From Dehalococcoidia bacterium UBA4060 (GTDB lineage Bacteria; Chloroflexota; Dehalococcoidia; GIF9; UBA5629), in assembly GCA_002383665.1 (NCBI GenBank), contig DFZI01000009.1:16544-38647 (forward strand): 22,104 nucleotides of DNA. The letters run 5' to 3'. The notes beneath the pieces were generated by a model, which was given only the letters and a program-made list of their open reading frames with translations, had not been told where the DNA came from and made no database searches. The first letter of the stretch is position 1. Each line of letters opens with the position of its first letter. Of the stretch, positions 1 to 8,279 are shown piece after piece. The translations under genes were made by a program, and so were the position numbers.

Positions 1-6
1 ACTATT

Positions 7-2466
7 TTAATTGTTTTCAATGCTTTTATGCCAGACTCTATTATATTCCCTGGCCAAAAGTGCATTTTCAGAGTGGGTCAGTCCTGGATCCATCTGGAAT
101 AAAATTGATGCTTCACGCCTTGCCGTCTCCAATAGCTTCGTATCCGTCAGTTTGGCCATCTTAAGATCGGGCAGGCCGCTCTGTCTGGTTCCGAAGAACT
201 CACCAGGACCACGCAATTGAAGGTCCTTCTCCGCCAGCAGGAAACCATCTGCGATTTCCTCAATCGCCTTAAGCCTCTCCTGCCCGTATTCTGACGGATT
301 TTCTGCCAGAAGCAGGCAATAGCTCTGCTTTTCACCACGGCCGACCCTTCCCCGGAACTGATGCAACTGCGCCAGGCCGAAACGGTCAGCAGCCTCAACC
401 AGCATTACAGTAGCATTAGGCACATCTATGCCAACTTCCACTACCGAAGTTGACACCAGGATATTCAGTTTACCTTCCTTAAATTCTCGCATAACGGCCT
501 CCTTTTCCTGCCCCTTAAGTTTGCCATGCAAAAGGCCCAGCCGCATCTCCGGGAATACCTCGCGAGAAAGCCGCTCATATTCGGCCACTGCTGCCTTAAC
601 TTCATGGCCCTCCGACTCCTCAATCAAAGGACAGATAATAAAAGCCTGTCTCCCCTCCTGCACCTGTCTGCGCATAAAATTATAGGCCCGCTCACGTTCA
701 CTCAGCCTTAACCACTCTGTACGGATAGTTTGTCGGCCAGGAGGCATCTCGCTTATAGTGGAGATATCAAGGTCACCATAAAGCGTGAGTGCCAGAGTAC
801 GTGGTATGGGTGTAGCGGTCATAACAAGAAGGTGAGGATTATATCCTTTCTGTCTCAAGGCCTGTCTCTGAAGCACGCCGAAGCGGTGCTGCTCATCAAT
901 TATCACAAGCCCCAGGTTCTTGAAATTTACGCCTCTCTGTATAAGAGCATGGGTGCCGACAGCTATATCAATCTCACCCGCCTTTATCCTATCCTGTATA
1001 GCCGACTTATCACGGTTACCAAGGCTGCCCGTGAGCAAAGCTATCCTTATCTCTGGCAATTGAGCATCTTTAAAAACAAAACGGCATAAATTGCCTTCGC
1101 ACGAACAATCGGAACTAACCTCCGACATCAGCTTGTACAACGTATTGAAATGCTGCTCGGCCAGTATCTCGGTAGGCGCCATAAGCACTCCATGGTACCT
1201 GTTTAGTACAGCTATCAAAAGGGTTACTATAGCAACCACAGTTTTCCCGCTGCCCACATCTCCCTGCAGCAATCTTGACATGGGAACCGATCTGGATAAA
1301 TCAGCGCTGATCTCAGCGATGGTCTTCTTCTGGGCACCGGTCAGCTTGAACGGCAGGGACGCTATAAAATCCCCTATCCTTTTATTGTCGATCTTGAAGG
1401 CATGTCCTGGCTGCTCATCCTGCCACTCACGTTTTTTGCTGAATACGCCAAGCTGCAGCAGGAAAAGCTCATCGAAGGCCAACCTTTGCCTGGCCATGTC
1501 CTGTTGGGCATAATTATCAGGATAGTGAGCCTTACGCAGAGCAAAAGAGAGATCGGCCAGGTTACAGCGTTTGCGAATAGTTTCCGGCAAATAGTCGGGA
1601 ATACTGTCAACAAACCTGTCCAGAGCCTTTTTAACTATGGCTCTCATCTGCCTGGGAAACAGCCCGCTGGTCAACGGATAGACAGGCACCAACCTGCCCG
1701 TATGGACAAGCTCTCTCTCCTCGATGAACTCCCATTCGGGATTCTCAAATACCCTGGTGTAATTAAACTCGCTTACCCTCCCACTCAGTGCAATACGCAT
1801 ATTTGTCTTTAATTGCTGTGCCACCCAGGGTTGGTTAAACCAAACGGCCCGGACATTGCCTGTTTCGTCACCCAGTACAGCCTCCGTGCTTTTCATGCGA
1901 CCGAACATCTTCACCTGTGCCTCCCAGACATTGACGAAAACGGTCTGCTCCTTCCCTGTAACCAGGTCAGATACCTTCCGTTTCTGGCTAAAATCCAGGA
2001 AACGGCGCGGAAAGAAATAAATGATATCTCTGATTGAATTTACCCCCAGTTTCGACAGCCTCCTGGCCATGCTATCACCGATGCCCTTCAATTCTGTCAC
2101 CGGGCAATCAAGCAACGCATCAATGGTCGGATCCTGGTTGCAGCTTCTACCATCCACCTCATCCCCAGCCCGGATAGAAATACCATTTTTAATATGACTA
2201 CCTTTAACTTCATTGCTGAGTAATTTCAATATTTCCTCCACCCACCGTTTGCGTTCAGCGATCGTCTTTTGTTTGTAGCCTGGCGGAGCAAGCAGCAATT
2301 GCTTCAACCGTAGGGGACCGCTAAATGAGCCGCTTTGACCTGTCCACCGCCCGATGAATTTATCCAGCCCACCAATCACCGCCCTGTTGGTAAAACCGGT
2401 TTTCGCCTCTAAATTAAGAACCGTGATAAAAGATGCGATATCCTTATCATGCGTGGCAGTCATCAC
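7..2466 (-). CDS. recG: ATP-dependent DNA helicase RecG
   Basis: RecG is a superfamily 2 helicase that remodels stalled replication forks and branch-migrates Holliday junctions on DNA. The 819-residue product has every expected part. A helix-hairpin-like stretch at about 115-160 leads into the wedge/OB domain (about 165-260). Then come Walker A GDVGSGKT (402-409), the DEQH box (524-527), TATPIPRT (550-557) and motif VI QFRGRVGR (703-710). About 110 residues precede the hairpin stretch, longer than in E. coli RecG (693 aa); such N-terminal extensions occur in several phyla. The gene starts 6 bases after the upstream degV gene stops, so it is probably the last gene of the fakA-degV-degV-recG unit. 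No strong Shine-Dalgarno is seen before the ATG at 2466, so translation may be coupled. The stop lies 6 bases from the window edge, so any terminator is outside. Confidence 0.97.
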   Translation of the reverse strand: MMTATHDKDIASFITVLNLEAKTGFTNRAVIGGLDKFIGRWTGQSGSFSGPLRLKQLLLAPPGYKQKTIAERKRWVEEILKLLSNEVKGSHIKNGISIRAGDEVDGRSCNQDPTIDALLDCPVTELKGIGDSMARRLSKLGVNSIRDIIYFFPRRFLDFSQKRKVSDLVTGKEQTVFVNVWEAQVKMFGRMKSTEAVLGDETGNVRAVWFNQPWVAQQLKTNMRIALSGRVSEFNYTRVFENPEWEFIEERELVHTGRLVPVYPLTSGLFPRQMRAIVKKALDRFVDSIPDYLPETIRKRCNLADLSFALRKAHYPDNYAQQDMARQRLAFDELFLLQLGVFSKKREWQDEQPGHAFKIDNKRIGDFIASLPFKLTGAQKKTIAEISADLSRSVPMSRLLQGDVGSGKTVVAIVTLLIAVLNRYHGVLMAPTEILAEQHFNTLYKLMSEVSSDCSCEGNLCRFVFKDAQLPEIRIALLTGSLGNRDKSAIQDRIKAGEIDIAVGTHALIQRGVNFKNLGLVIIDEQHRFGVLQRQALRQKGYNPHLLVMTATPIPRTLALTLYGDLDISTISEMPPGRQTIRTEWLRLSERERAYNFMRRQVQEGRQAFIICPLIEESEGHEVKAAVAEYERLSREVFPEMRLGLLHGKLKGQEKEAVMREFKEGKLNILVSTSVVEVGIDVPNATVMLVEAADRFGLAQLHQFRGRVGRGEKQSYCLLLAENPSEYGQERLKAIEEIADGFLLAEKDLQLRGPGEFFGTRQSGLPDLKMAKLTDTKLLETARREASILFQMDPGLTHSENALLAREYNRVWHKSIENN

Positions 2467-2472
2467 TCATAT

Positions 2473-3450
2473 TTACAATGTACCCGTGGCAAATTCGGCC
2501 GGCCTGATCGTATCTTTCTGTATATAATGTGTAAGTCCTTCTTTAATAGAATGCAATGAAGGCAGGCTAACCAGCGGTTTTTTCATGGTGTCTAACTGAT
2601 CTGATATCTCCTGCTGGAAGGCCATCAAGATCGAACCGGGGCCACCATGCACACCAATAACAGGTCCCAGATTGGCAACAGTGGGAATAACATTAGGTAC
2701 AATAGATTTTAATTTATCAACAATCGACCTGACCTCCCCTTCCATGGCACTGTGGGCTATTCCGATCTCTTTTACATTAACTGCCGAACTAACCATATCA
2801 AACAGGCGTTCCATCCCCTTGCCGCGTGTTCGTACTACTCCCACGGGAGATACCAAGCCATCCCTGATGGTAATTATAGGTTTAACCGGCAATACCGAGC
2901 TTAACAGTGGCCCAACTTTACCCAGACGCCCACCCCTTAAAGCATACTTCAATGTATCCAGCATACCAAAAACCTGGATAGCAGGTATGGTACGGCTGAC
3001 GTTATCCAGTATATTCTGCATACTTTGTCCTGCCCTGGCTGCTTTTGCCGCCGCGACGGCAACCAGGCCCAAGGCAATGGTGGCTAACTTGGAATCAATG
3101 ACTTCTATGCGACAATTTATTTTTGCTGCCATCTCACTGCCCTGACGCGCGGCATTTAATGTGGAACTGAGCTTGCTGGAAACATGTATCGAGATTATAT
3201 TTTCATAGTCATGGCATATTTTGCTGTATGTTTCGGCAAAATCATGAGGAGAAGCTGCTGCGGTTGTCGGCACAACAGAATCATTGCTATACATATCATT
3301 ATAAATCTGCTCGGGTGAGATATCGATACCGTCACGGTAGGTCTTTTCACCGACCTGTACATACAATGGCACAATTGTTATGTCAAGCTCTTTGGCGACT
3401 TCCTGCGGCAAATCGCAACTGCTGTCAGTGACTATTTTGGTTGTCATCAT
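2473..3450 (-). CDS. DegV family fatty-acid-binding protein (FakB-like), copy 1
   Basis: DegV/FakB proteins bind a fatty acid and present its carboxylate to the kinase FakA, which makes acyl phosphate for phospholipid synthesis. The 325-aa product shows the family pattern: VTDSSCDLP near the N-terminus, YRDGIDI (38-44), PTTAAASP (61-68, supplying the Thr expected at the carboxylate), SSKLSST (91-97), LRGGRLGK and a GPVIGVHGGPG loop. Family members are usually about 280-290 aa. This one carries roughly 40 extra residues after the GPG loop with no recognised domain. Its ATG overlaps the stop of the upstream degV gene (ATGA, 3447-3450), a sign of translational coupling; a second ATG follows immediately. 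Position directly downstream of a FakA homologue supports the FakB role. Which fatty acid it prefers cannot be told from sequence by eye. Confidence 0.92.
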   Translation of the reverse strand: MMTTKIVTDSSCDLPQEVAKELDITIVPLYVQVGEKTYRDGIDISPEQIYNDMYSNDSVVPTTAAASPHDFAETYSKICHDYENIISIHVSSKLSSTLNAARQGSEMAAKINCRIEVIDSKLATIALGLVAVAAAKAARAGQSMQNILDNVSRTIPAIQVFGMLDTLKYALRGGRLGKVGPLLSSVLPVKPIITIRDGLVSPVGVVRTRGKGMERLFDMVSSAVNVKEIGIAHSAMEGEVRSIVDKLKSIVPNVIPTVANLGPVIGVHGGPGSILMAFQQEISDQLDTMKKPLVSLPSLHSIKEGLTHYIQKDTIRPAEFATGTL

Positions 3451-4283
3451 TTACCTTCCACAAAATCAACGCAAAGCACATGGGGCCCACAATGTGCTCC
3501 AATAACCGGGCTATAAAAGTTCCGGTACGTTTTTTCTCGGGGATAATATTCAGCAACTTTGTCAGCCAGCAATTCAAAATCATCCGGTGTGCTGGCATAC
3601 TCAATCATCAGAGCATCGATTTTGCCGGCGCCTTTAACCATGTTCACCAGCGTTTCAATTGCCTGTGCCCTGCTTCTCGTCCTCTGGACAGGAGTAACTA
3701 TCCCATCTCTCAATGTAAGAACCGGGGTGATCTTGAGCAATCCTCCCAACAAAGCCTGCGCCCTACCTATCCTGCCACCTTTCAGCAAGTATTCCAGTGT
3801 ATCAAATACCACGTATGAATGTGCACGTGAGCACCAATCCTTTGCCAGGTCTGACAGCTCCTTAAGCTTTGCTCCTTTTTGTGCCTCCTCTGCTACCTTG
3901 ATAACCGATAGCCCCAGCGCACCACATGTCTGCAGTGAATCGATGATCTCGATATTGGCAATATTCCCTACCAGTGCCCTGGCCTGGATGGCACTTTCAT
4001 AGGTAGCACTGATTTTGCTGGAGAACAGGACGACCAGTATCTCGTCAGTCTTCCGCGACAGCTCTGTGAACAGCTCTGCGAAATAACCGGGTGACTGTGC
4101 CGCCGTGGTAGGTAAAATCTTGGATTCTGAAAGCCTTTTATAAAACTGCTTGGGCGTAATATCTATCCTGTCGCGATATGTCTCAGTGCCAAAAATAATA
4201 TTGATGGGGACCATCTCAATTCCAAGCTTATCATAAAGCTCAGCCGGGATATCCGCTGTACTGTCACAAACGATTTTTACCAC
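3447..4283 (-). CDS. DegV family fatty-acid-binding protein (FakB-like), copy 2
   Basis: Second DegV/FakB paralogue, 278 aa, the usual family length. Visible motifs are VCDSTADIP (5-13), YRDRIDI (36-42), LPTTAAQSP (57-65), SSKISAT (88-94), the acidic IIDSLQTCGALGL stretch, LKGGRIGR and the C-terminal IGAHCGP loop. It differs clearly from copy 1 (for example HCGPH in place of HGGPG), so the pair is not a recent duplication and may bind different acyl chains, as FakB1 and FakB2 do in Staphylococcus (established for the family; inference here). It lies 18 bases after fakA and overlaps the next degV by 4 bases, so the three genes are almost certainly co-transcribed. Expected to be cytosolic: no signal peptide or membrane segment is seen. 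Confidence 0.93.
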   Translation of the reverse strand: MVKIVCDSTADIPAELYDKLGIEMVPINIIFGTETYRDRIDITPKQFYKRLSESKILPTTAAQSPGYFAELFTELSRKTDEILVVLFSSKISATYESAIQARALVGNIANIEIIDSLQTCGALGLSVIKVAEEAQKGAKLKELSDLAKDWCSRAHSYVVFDTLEYLLKGGRIGRAQALLGGLLKITPVLTLRDGIVTPVQRTRSRAQAIETLVNMVKGAGKIDALMIEYASTPDDFELLADKVAEYYPREKTYRNFYSPVIGAHCGPHVLCVDFVEGK

Positions 4284-4301
4284 TATAAGACCTCTTAAAA
4301 C

Positions 4302-5939
4302 TTACTCTACGGCTGCTATGTAAAAGTAGTGCGGTTGACCACCATTGACCACGTCTATCTGCTTATTCGGATATTTTCCCCTCAAAGCCTGTGCGGCTTT
4401 TTCAGCATCATGCGGATTTATGTCCGCTCCATAATACAGGGTAATCACCTCGGCCGGCTCAATTCCAGCCTTTGCCAGGCTGTCCATCAGTACACCCATG
4501 ACACTATCACCGCAGGCTACCAGATCGGAATCATCGATAATGCCGATTATCTGGCCCTGTTTGATCTTCATGCCGTTGACCTGCGTCGATCGTGCTGCCT
4601 TGGTGATCTCGACAGATTTAACCCTCTTGATCGCTTCATTCATGTTTGCTACATTTTCTTCGATGGGGCTTTCGTAATTGTATGTAAGCAGGGCGGTAAC
4701 ACCCTGAGGCAATGTCCTGCTGGGTATCATCTCAACCTGTTTTTGGGTCAGCTCCTTGATCTGTGCTGCAGTCAGAACGATATTCTTGTTATTAGGCAGG
4801 ATTATTACTTTCGACGTGTCAAGAGAATTAACCACCGACAGTATCTCTTTGACACTGGGGTTCATCGTTTGACCACCCCTGACAACAACTGCTCCCAGGC
4901 TCTCAAACACCTTTATCATGCCTTCGCCAAAGGCCACAGCCACCACAGCAGTATCTCCCTGCAGAGCTGATCTTTGGCGCTGCATTTCCTTAAATCCTAC
5001 ATGCTGATCATCCATGTTCTGGATCTGTATCTGGTGCAAAGTGCCAAGCGATGTAGCATAAGCCAGTATGCTTCCCGGATCATACGTATGAATATGTACC
5101 CGTACATTGGTCTCATCACCTGCCACAACCAATGATTGTCCTCTGCCATCAAGCTTGCGCCTGATCTTTTCCGGATCCAGGTTTTCACCCTCCAGCAGAA
5201 AGTTGGTGCAATAACCATAGGCCTCTTCTTCCTCAGTCGGAATTAAATTAATATTTTTTGTTGCAGGCATACTGGCACTTACCATCTGCGGCTTTCTGGA
5301 CTGCAATTCTTCAATTTCCCCCTTGAGGTACCTTAAGGCACCATCCAGAATGACATATAGACCCAAGCCACCTGCATCAACCACACCCGCCTCCCTTAAG
5401 GCTGGTAGCAGATTGGGTGTTCTGGCAACCGATTCCCTGGCTTCATTGACGGCTGCTTCCACGATATCAATCAGATTATCAGGATGCTTTTCTGCTTGCT
5501 TCTGTGCCGCCATAGATGCATCTCTGATCACCGTCAGAATAGTCCCTTCCACCGGGTTGGAAAGACCTTCCCTGGCCGTTTTGGCTGCCAGCACCATCGC
5601 TTTCATCCAGTCAACCCCATTAAAGGTATCCTTGCCATCGAGCCCCCGGGAAAGCCCACGGAATATCTGCGAAAGAATGACGCCTGAATTGCCTCTTGCG
5701 CCGAGTAAAGCACCATGAGACATGGCCTTGGCCATGACCGAGGTGGTATTATCATTTGCCCTGTCGGCTTCCTCGATTACTGAACGAAGTGTGAGTAACA
5801 TATTGGTACCTGTATCTCCATCCGGCACAGGGAAGACATTAATGGCATTAATATCGGCAACACTTTTTTCGAGCCAGTTGCTTCCTGCGGCAAACATGTC
5901 TCTCAGGTCATTGCCGTTCCAGGAACTTGTGCGCTTCAT
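4302..5939 (-). CDS. fakA: DAK2 domain fatty acid kinase FakA (YloV-like)
   Basis: FakA phosphorylates a fatty acid held by a DegV/FakB partner, using ATP, to give acyl phosphate. The 545-aa length matches the family. The N-terminal DhaL/DAK2 kinase domain shows VPDGDTGTNM (38-47, whose Asp residues bind Mg-ATP) and GARGNSG (80-86). A central domain contains Cys244 and the H282-I-H284 pair, matching the conserved Cys/His cluster of the FakA middle domain. The C-terminal DegV-like domain ends with the family's typical GGQPHYFYIAAVE. The ATG at 5939 has a good Shine-Dalgarno (AAAGGAGA) about 4 bases upstream. It is the first gene of the unit leading to two degV genes and recG. Divergent rpmB next to a fakA/yloV homologue resembles the arrangement known in Firmicutes. 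Confidence 0.94.
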   Translation of the reverse strand: MKRTSSWNGNDLRDMFAAGSNWLEKSVADINAINVFPVPDGDTGTNMLLTLRSVIEEADRANDNTTSVMAKAMSHGALLGARGNSGVILSQIFRGLSRGLDGKDTFNGVDWMKAMVLAAKTAREGLSNPVEGTILTVIRDASMAAQKQAEKHPDNLIDIVEAAVNEARESVARTPNLLPALREAGVVDAGGLGLYVILDGALRYLKGEIEELQSRKPQMVSASMPATKNINLIPTEEEEAYGYCTNFLLEGENLDPEKIRRKLDGRGQSLVVAGDETNVRVHIHTYDPGSILAYATSLGTLHQIQIQNMDDQHVGFKEMQRQRSALQGDTAVVAVAFGEGMIKVFESLGAVVVRGGQTMNPSVKEILSVVNSLDTSKVIILPNNKNIVLTAAQIKELTQKQVEMIPSRTLPQGVTALLTYNYESPIEENVANMNEAIKRVKSVEITKAARSTQVNGMKIKQGQIIGIIDDSDLVACGDSVMGVLMDSLAKAGIEPAEVITLYYGADINPHDAEKAAQALRGKYPNKQIDVVNGGQPHYFYIAAVE

Positions 5940-5971
5940 CTGTCTCCTTTTACTAAAAGATTGCTTGTGGT

Positions 5972-6002
5972 ATTATATAGCATCGTTTCGCATTACTGAC
6001 AA
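5972..6002 (-). promoter_or_regulatory. Probable sigma70-type promoter of the fakA operon
   Basis: On the minus strand a -35-like TTGTCA (6002-5997) is followed after 17 bases by TATATA (5979-5974), which overlaps a perfect TATAAT (5977-5972, 19-base spacing). Transcription would begin near 5965, leaving a leader of about 25 bases that contains the fakA ribosome binding site. No equally good promoter was found for rpmB on the opposite strand of this 87-base divergent gap. Confidence 0.6.
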
Positions 6003-6026
6003 AATATCTGACTAAGAGGTTCTGAA

Positions 6027-6215
6027 TTGGCTATCAAATGTGATATGTGCGGTAAAACCCTGCGTTTCGGCAACAGGATAAGCCACTCCAAGCAGCATAC
6101 CCGGAGAACATGGCTCCCCAATATACAGCCCACGACACTCAATATCGACGGACTGTCTATTAGACTTAATCTGTGCTCCAGATGCATACGCACCCGGAAT
6201 AAGGTCTCCCGTTAA
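6027..6215 (+). CDS. rpmB: 50S ribosomal protein L28
   Basis: L28 is a small structural protein of the large ribosomal subunit. The 62-aa product starts MAIKCDMCGK and carries two Cys pairs, C5/C8 and C50/C53, the zinc-ribbon (C+) form of L28; many other L28 proteins have lost these cysteines. It is rich in Arg and Lys with the usual SHSKQHTRR segment. The start is a TTG at 6027, chosen because the conserved N-terminus begins exactly there and AAGAGGT lies about 6 bases upstream (6014-6020). It is divergent from fakA and convergent with rpe. Its stop TAA (6213-6215) overlaps the rpe stop in the palindrome GTTAAC, so there is no room for a terminator between them. Confidence 0.95.
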   Translation: MAIKCDMCGKTLRFGNRISHSKQHTRRTWLPNIQPTTLNIDGLSIRLNLCSRCIRTRNKVSR

Positions 6216-6880
6216 CATACAGATTCCTTCAGTTTTTTCATGGCTGCACCGATAGATAACTCCTCGTTAAAAATTGCCGAACCGGCAACCAGAACGTTAG
6301 CACCAGCTTTGACAACGATGGGAGCTGTTTGGGCGGTGATCCCGCCATCAACTTCAAGTTCGGTTTTGATTTTCCCATTATAGATTATTTGTTTCAATCT
6401 CGCTATTTTATCGATCGTGCCGGATATAAATGTCTGGCCACCAAAACCGGGATTCACCGTCATGACCAGCACAAGGTCAACCGAGGGCAGTATCTCTTCA
6501 ATCGTTGAGAGAGAAGTTGACGGGTTCAGCGACACACCGGCCTTTTTCCCCAGTTTCTTAATGGCATTAATCGTGCCATCAAGATGATGGCAGGCTTCCA
6601 CATGCACCGTAATTATATCAGACCCGGCTCTGGCAAATTTTTCTATGTACTGCTCTGGTCTTTCAATCATCAGGTGGACGTCAAGTGGGACACGTGTAAT
6701 TTTGCTCAACGACTCCACTACAGGGATGCCTATAGAGATATTAGGCACAAAATGTCCGTCCATCACATCTACATGGATGTAATCAGCACCCGCCTTAACA
6801 GCTTCCCTGACCTGTTGACCAAGGCAGGTAAAATCTGCAGCAAGTATGGAAGGAGCTATTTTTATTTTATTTCGCTGCAT
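6212..6880 (-). CDS. rpe: Ribulose-phosphate 3-epimerase
   Basis: Interconverts D-ribulose 5-phosphate and D-xylulose 5-phosphate in the pentose phosphate pathway, in the cytosol. The 222-aa TIM-barrel protein shows APSILAADF (9-17), HVDVMDGHFVPN (36-47, with His36 and Asp38 as metal/catalytic residues), DVHLMI (67-72, His69), MTVNPGFGGQ (140-149) and LEVDGG (175-180, Asp178). The ATG lies inside the last codons of argH (14-base overlap), so the gene ends the arginine operon and is probably translated by coupling. Its product has no direct role in arginine synthesis, so this is a shared transcript rather than a pathway link. The 3' end converges with rpmB, the two stop codons overlapping by two bases. 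Confidence 0.96.
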   Translation of the reverse strand: MQRNKIKIAPSILAADFTCLGQQVREAVKAGADYIHVDVMDGHFVPNISIGIPVVESLSKITRVPLDVHLMIERPEQYIEKFARAGSDIITVHVEACHHLDGTINAIKKLGKKAGVSLNPSTSLSTIEEILPSVDLVLVMTVNPGFGGQTFISGTIDKIARLKQIIYNGKIKTELEVDGGITAQTAPIVVKAGANVLVAGSAIFNEELSIGAAMKKLKESVC

Positions 6881-8261
6881 AGCTACGGATGATTTCTTTT
6901 GCCCTTTCTAAGCTTTGGCTGACCTGTGACATGGCTGTACCGCCATATGAAGTCCTGGCTGCAATGGACTTCTCTAAATCTATATCATAAACCGTGCGAT
7001 CAAACAATCCGGAAAACTTCTTAAATTCACCCAGAGCCAACTCATGCAACTCTTTCCCCGCTTCAGTAGCATAGGTGACCAGTCTGCTCACAATTCCATG
7101 CGCTTCCCTGAAAGATAAACCTTTTCCTACCAGATAGTCAGCTATGTCAGTAGCCAGTATATAGCTGCGCATGACTGACCTGGTACGATCGCTGTTAAGT
7201 TTGATCGAGCCAACCATGCCGGACATGACCTCGAGGCTGCCGAGCAAAGTATCGACACAATCAAAAAATCCCTCCTTATCTTCCTGCAGGTCGCGGTTAT
7301 AAGCCAGAGGCAGTCCCTTCATTACCGTCAGTATCCCTACCAGATGACCATATACACGCCCTGCCTTGCCCCGAGCCAGTTCGGCTACATCAGGATTTTT
7401 CTTCTGTGGCATGATGCTGCTGCTGGTGGCATAGGCATCATCAATTTCAATGAAACGGAACTCCTCTGTCGACCAGATGACCATTTCTTCGGACAGGCGG
7501 GAAAGATGCATCATGGCCATGGCAGCGCCCGCTTCAAACTCGATAATAAAATCTCTGTCAGATACGGCGTCCATGCTATTTTTCGACACCTCGTGAAACC
7601 CCAGTTTCTTCGCAACAAACTCGCGGTCTATCGGATACGGTAATCCGGCCAGAGCACCACTTCCCAGCGGCAGTACATTGATACGTTGCAAGCAGTCACG
7701 AAATCTCTCCTCATCCCTGCTGAACATCTCAAAATAGGCCAGCATATGATGGGCAAAAAGAACAGGTTGTGCCTGCTGCAGGTGCGTATAGCCCGGCATG
7801 ATCGCATTGATATTATCCGAGGCCACCTTTACAAGCCGGGAGTTCATCCTGTGCAGGGCATCTATGGTTTTACAGGTTGCCTCCCTGGCATAAAGCCTGA
7901 TATCAAGAGCAACCTGATCATTTCGAGACCTTGCCGTATGTAACTTGCCAGCCGTCTCCCCTATAAGTTCAAAGAGACGGCCTTCTATATTCATATGAAT
8001 ATCTTCCAGTTCCAGCTTGAAAACAAACTTCCCGCTTTCTATCTCCTTAAGTATGGTTCTTAGGCCACGGCTGATCTCACGGAAATCCTGCTGGGATATG
8101 ATCTTCTGTCGTGCCAGCATCCTGGCATGGGCAAGGCTGCCTTCAATATCCACCCTGTACAGACGCCAGTCATAGGGCACCGAGGCAACGTAACGCTGGA
8201 CGGCGCCTTCAAGTTCCTTATTAAATCTGCCTCTTAGCCTTGCTTCTTTTTTTTCATTCAT
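6867..8261 (-). CDS. argH: Argininosuccinate lyase
   Basis: Splits argininosuccinate into arginine and fumarate, the last step of arginine synthesis. The 464-aa length is typical of the fumarase/aspartase superfamily member. Signatures are LHTARSRNDQ (107-116), GYTHLQQAQP (157-166, with the conserved His160) and the superfamily loop SSIMPQKKNPD (281-291, carrying the catalytic Ser). The ATG at 8261 follows an AAAAGGATGA Shine-Dalgarno. It lies 18 bases after argG and overlaps rpe by 14 bases. Nothing unusual was seen in the active-site segments. Confidence 0.97.
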   Translation of the reverse strand: MNEKKEARLRGRFNKELEGAVQRYVASVPYDWRLYRVDIEGSLAHARMLARQKIISQQDFREISRGLRTILKEIESGKFVFKLELEDIHMNIEGRLFELIGETAGKLHTARSRNDQVALDIRLYAREATCKTIDALHRMNSRLVKVASDNINAIMPGYTHLQQAQPVLFAHHMLAYFEMFSRDEERFRDCLQRINVLPLGSGALAGLPYPIDREFVAKKLGFHEVSKNSMDAVSDRDFIIEFEAGAAMAMMHLSRLSEEMVIWSTEEFRFIEIDDAYATSSSIMPQKKNPDVAELARGKAGRVYGHLVGILTVMKGLPLAYNRDLQEDKEGFFDCVDTLLGSLEVMSGMVGSIKLNSDRTRSVMRSYILATDIADYLVGKGLSFREAHGIVSRLVTYATEAGKELHELALGEFKKFSGLFDRTVYDIDLEKSIAARTSYGGTAMSQVSQSLERAKEIIRSYAAK

Positions 8262-8279
8262 CCTTTTGTTTCAAGCCCA

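Noticed and set aside
4329..4970. Plus-strand open frame of 213 codons opposite fakA
   Set aside because: Antisense shadow of a clear FakA C-terminal domain; no motif or ribosome site.
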